From: Gammaproteobacteria bacterium
GTDB taxonomy: Bacteria > Pseudomonadota > Gammaproteobacteria > Pseudomonadales > Azotimanducaceae
Assembly: GCA_028821035.1 (NCBI GenBank)
Contig: JAPPHP010000299.1
Coordinates: 1 to 9,440 of the forward strand
Direction of reading: 5' to 3'
Length of the DNA stretch: 9,440 bases
Notes under the pieces: model-generated
What the model saw: the letters and a program-made list of their open reading frames with translations, nothing else
The model's database searches: none
What the model was told of the DNA's origin: nothing
Position numbers and translations under genes: made by a program
Shown: piece after piece, positions 7,154 through 9,440 of the stretch
How positions within the stretch are numbered: the stretch's first letter is position 1
Layout of the letters: each line of letters begins with the position of its first letter

Positions 7154-9094
7154 ATGGCGACCGTCTACCCCGTCCCGGACTCCGCCAGGCAGCGGGCGCA
7201 CCTCGACCGCGAGGCCTACCGGGAGCTGTACCGCCGCTCCATCGAGGATCCGGACGGCTTCTGGGCCGAGGAGGCGCGGCGCCGCCTCGACTGGATCGCG
7301 GAGTGGAACACGGTGTCGGAGTGGGACCTGCCGACCGGCAGGATCGCCTGGTTCCTCGGGGGACGGCTGAACGCCTGCGTCAACTGCATCGACCGGCACC
7401 TGCCCACCCGGGCCGACCAGGCGGCCATCGTCTGGGAGGGCGACGATCCGGCGGACGACGCGACCGTCACGTACCGCGAACTGCACGAGGCGGTCTGCCG
7501 CCTCGCCAACGCGCTCAGGAGCCGCGGCGTCCGCAAGGGCGACCGCGTGTGCATCTACATGCCGATGATCCCGGAGGCCGCCTACGCGATGCTCGCGTGC
7601 GCGCGCATCGGCGCAACCCATTCGGTGGTGTTCGGCGGCTTCTCCCCACAATCGCTCAAGGACCGGATCCTGGACTCGGACTGCCGCACCGTGATCACCG
7701 CCGACGAGGGCGTCCGCGGCGGCCGCATCGTCCCCCTCAAGCGCAATACGGACGAGGCGCTGATCGACTGTCCGGACGTCACGACCGTGCTCGTCGTGCG
7801 CCGTACCGGCGGCGACATCGACTGGGCGGAGGGCCGCGACGTCTGGTACCACGAACTCGTCCCCGGCCAGCCGGCGACCTGCGAACCCGAGTCGATGGAC
7901 GCCGAGGACCCCCTGTTCATCCTGTACACGTCCGGCAGCACCGGCAAGCCGAAGGGCGTGCAGCACGGCACCGGCGGCTACCTCCTGCACGCCGCGATGA
8001 CCCACCAGCTGATCTTCGACTACCACGACGGCGACATCTATTGGTGCACCGCGGACGTGGGTTGGATCACCGGGCACTCGTACATCGTCTACGGCCCGCT
8101 CGCGAACGGCGCCACGACGCTGATGTTCGAGGGCGTCCCCACCTACCCGGACGCGTCGCGCGCCTGGCAGGTGGTGGACAAGCACGGCGTCAACATCTTC
8201 TACACGGCCCCCACCGCCATTCGCCAGTTGATGGGACAGGGCGACGAGTACGTGCACGCGACCTCGCGCGCGACGTTGCGCGTCCTCGGCAGCGTCGGCG
8301 AGCCCATCAACCCGGAAGCCTGGGAGTGGTACCACGGCGTCGTTGGCGAGCGGCGCTGCCCGATCGTGGACACGTGGTGGCAGACCGAGACGGGCGGCAT
8401 CATGATCTCGCCCCTGCCCGGCGCCACGGACCTGAAACCCGGCTCGGCCACCCTGCCGTTCCCGGGCGTGCAGCCCGCCTTGCTGGACCGCGACGGGCGG
8501 GTCATCGAGGACGCCGAGGCTTCCGGAAGCCTGGTCATCACCGCGTCCTGGCCGGGCCAGATCCGCACGGTGTACGGGGACCACCAGCGCGTCATCGACA
8601 CGTACTACGCCGCGTTCCCCGGCTACTACCTCACGGGCGACGCCGCCCGCCGCGACGCGGACGGCTACTACTGGATCACCGGGCGCACCGACGACGTGAT
8701 GAACGTCTCGGGGCATCGCCTCGGCACGGCCGAGGTGGAGTCCGCCCTCGTCGAGCACGAACTCGTGGCCGAGGCCGCCGTGGTCGGCTTTCCACACGAG
8801 ATCAAGGGCGAGGGCATCTACGCCTACGTGACCCTGATGGCGCACGCGGAGGCGGCGCCGGACGCCCTGCACGACGAACTCATCCAGCTCGTGCGCGCCG
8901 AGATCGGGCCGTTCGCCCGTCCAGACGTGATCCAGTTCGCACCCGGACTGCCCAAGACCCGATCCGGGAAGATCATGCGTCGCATCCTGCGCAAGATCGC
9001 GGCCAACGAACTCGACGACCTGGGCGACACGACCACGCTGGCGGAGCCCGCGGTGATCGACGATCTCGTGGCGAACCGCGCCTGGGCGACGTAG
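7154..9094 (+). CDS. acs: Acetyl-CoA synthetase (acetate-CoA ligase, AMP-forming)
   Basis: Acs activates acetate to acetyl-AMP with ATP and then forms acetyl-CoA, allowing growth on acetate. The 646 residues match the family's usual length of about 650. Seen in order are an N-terminal region with WFLGGRLNACVNCIDRH, the phosphate-binding loop TSGSTGKPKG (259-268), GWITGHSYIVYGPL, the DTWWQTETGG active-site segment, and the hinge and CoA region YWITGRTDDVMNVSGHRLGT. PKTRSGKIMRR (600-610) contains Lys606, the lysine that in this family is controlled by acetylation. ATG 7154 is preferred over the in-frame start at 7097 because GAGAGG lies 7 nt upstream and the family starts there. It follows pgi by 86 nt with no convincing promoter between them. 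The same pgi-acs neighbourhood occurs in Pseudomonas. Confidence 0.96.
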   Translation: MATVYPVPDSARQRAHLDREAYRELYRRSIEDPDGFWAEEARRRLDWIAEWNTVSEWDLPTGRIAWFLGGRLNACVNCIDRHLPTRADQAAIVWEGDDPADDATVTYRELHEAVCRLANALRSRGVRKGDRVCIYMPMIPEAAYAMLACARIGATHSVVFGGFSPQSLKDRILDSDCRTVITADEGVRGGRIVPLKRNTDEALIDCPDVTTVLVVRRTGGDIDWAEGRDVWYHELVPGQPATCEPESMDAEDPLFILYTSGSTGKPKGVQHGTGGYLLHAAMTHQLIFDYHDGDIYWCTADVGWITGHSYIVYGPLANGATTLMFEGVPTYPDASRAWQVVDKHGVNIFYTAPTAIRQLMGQGDEYVHATSRATLRVLGSVGEPINPEAWEWYHGVVGERRCPIVDTWWQTETGGIMISPLPGATDLKPGSATLPFPGVQPALLDRDGRVIEDAEASGSLVITASWPGQIRTVYGDHQRVIDTYYAAFPGYYLTGDAARRDADGYYWITGRTDDVMNVSGHRLGTAEVESALVEHELVAEAAVVGFPHEIKGEGIYAYVTLMAHAEAAPDALHDELIQLVRAEIGPFARPDVIQFAPGLPKTRSGKIMRRILRKIAANELDDLGDTTTLAEPAVIDDLVANRAWAT

Positions 9095-9096
9095 GG

Positions 9097-9216
9097 GGTG
9101 CCGTCAGGGAGCGCGTACTCGAACAGGACGCTCGAGCCGTCAGTCAGGTCCCACCCCGCATACTTCAGGAGCGCATCGACCTTGACCCGGACGCACGCCT
9201 CGGCCGTTCCGCTCAC
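9097..9216 (-). pseudogene. Fragment resembling the N-terminus of a type I restriction R subunit (HsdR-like)
   Basis: Read on the minus strand from GTG 9216, forty codons give a segment containing VKVDALLKYAGWDLTDG and then SSVLFEYALPDGT. From memory this pattern, a helix ending in AGW-L followed by V-FEY-LPDGT, is the N-terminal region of many type I restriction endonuclease R subunits. Similarity stops at about 9097, right beside the acs stop codon, and the frame then runs antisense into acs without meaning. No R-subunit nuclease or helicase motifs follow, and no modification or specificity gene is in the window. I infer a remnant of a larger gene cut off at the acs end. Family assignment is from a short stretch and is moderate only. 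Confidence 0.5.
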
Positions 9217-9282
9217 ACCGCGCCCACGGGCCGGCCGCGGGATCGCTCCCCGACTGCCAGGCGATGGGCCGCGACGCGCCAG

Positions 9283-9315
9283 CCGGTTTATCGAGGCCCG
9301 GCCCGGTTTGAGGCC
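9283..9315. repeat. Imperfect direct repeat
   Basis: CCGGTTTATCGAGGCC (9283-9298) is followed at once by a second copy, CCGGTTTGAGGCC (9303-9315), which lacks the three bases ATC. Only two copies are seen. Confidence 0.5.
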
Positions 9316-9319
9316 AGGA

Positions 9320-9381
9320 GCTTGCGACGTGGGGGTTTTGGGCCCCCGAAAAAACCAACCCCCCCCGCAGGTGACGCAAGC
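9320..9381. repeat. Bulged inverted repeat
   Basis: GCTTGCG (9320-9326) is complementary to CGCAAGC (9375-9381), and inside it GGGGGTT (9331-9337) is complementary to AACCCCC (9357-9363). The arms would form a nested, bulged hairpin with unpaired segments of 4 and 11 nt between the two stems. An alternative inner pairing is GGTTTT (9334-9339) with AAAACC (9351-9356). It may be a mobile-element end or a structured repeat; the function is unknown. Confidence 0.45.
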
Positions 9382-9390
9382 AACCACCAG

Positions 9391-9408
9391 ACGGGTGCCC
9401 AAACCCGT
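9391..9408. repeat. Short perfect hairpin
   Basis: ACGGGT and ACCCGT form a 6-bp stem around loop GCCCAA. No T tract follows on either strand, so it is not called a terminator. Confidence 0.4.
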
Positions 9409-9440
9409 GGCCGCGGAGTTAGGGGCATACATTATTGAGA

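Larger units (their letters stand above)
9217..9440. other. Gene-free tail with repeats
   Basis: No reading frame here resembles a known protein, and no tRNA or obvious terminator for acs is visible. The stretch contains a direct repeat near 9283-9315, a bulged inverted repeat at 9320-9381 and a short hairpin at 9391-9408. It ends in a locally AT-rich run. Together with the adjacent restriction-gene fragment it looks like a site of past insertion or decay. Confidence 0.5.

Noticed and set aside
9331..9366. Rho-independent terminator for acs or for a minus-strand gene
   Set aside because: On neither strand is a stem directly followed by a T tract; the T and A runs lie within the loop or arms.
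9320..9440. Integron attC site, because of paired inverted arms and a GTTAGGG near the end
   Set aside because: The R and L boxes are not in the required order or spacing, no cassette gene is next to it, and the GTTAGGG lies outside the inverted repeat.

Overview
The window is high-GC bacterial DNA carrying seven plus-strand genes in the order cbrB-like regulator, pcnB, deoxynucleoside kinase, panB, panC, pgi, acs. This is close to the Pseudomonas order cbrB-pcnB-folK-panB-panC-pgi-acsA, and pcnB carries the poly(A) polymerase signature. Both point to a gammaproteobacterium. I cannot name the genus.

Layout. Positions 1-1383 hold the 3' part of an NtrC/CbrB-type regulator. Its start lies just upstream of the window. 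A hairpin with a T tract (1438-1469) closes it. A possible sigma70 promoter overlaps that T tract and would drive pcnB, which starts at a non-ATG codon (TTG 1731, or TTG 1581). The deoxynucleoside kinase follows 6 nt after pcnB, where folK would be expected in relatives. After an 80-nt gap with a weak promoter-like sequence come panB and panC (pantothenate synthesis). pgi overlaps panC by 4 nt, and acs follows 86 nt after pgi. After acs there is no intact gene to the window end. That tail holds a minus-strand fragment resembling the N-terminus of a type I restriction R subunit, plus inverted and direct repeats.

How the genes fit together: PcnB acts in RNA polyadenylation and decay, the kinase in deoxynucleoside salvage, PanB and PanC in making pantothenate for coenzyme A, Pgi in hexose phosphate exchange, and Acs in converting acetate to acetyl-CoA using that coenzyme A. 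The upstream regulator family controls carbon use in Pseudomonas.

No new defence or mobile system is evident. The main oddities are a single in-frame TGA exactly at a conserved Trp codon of pgi, and a regulator that keeps its fold and DNA-binding helices but has lost the phosphoacceptor Asp, the GAFTGA loop, the Walker B Asp and a probable arginine finger. Others are the missing folK, a palindromic insertion inside the regulator, and the hsdR-like remnant.
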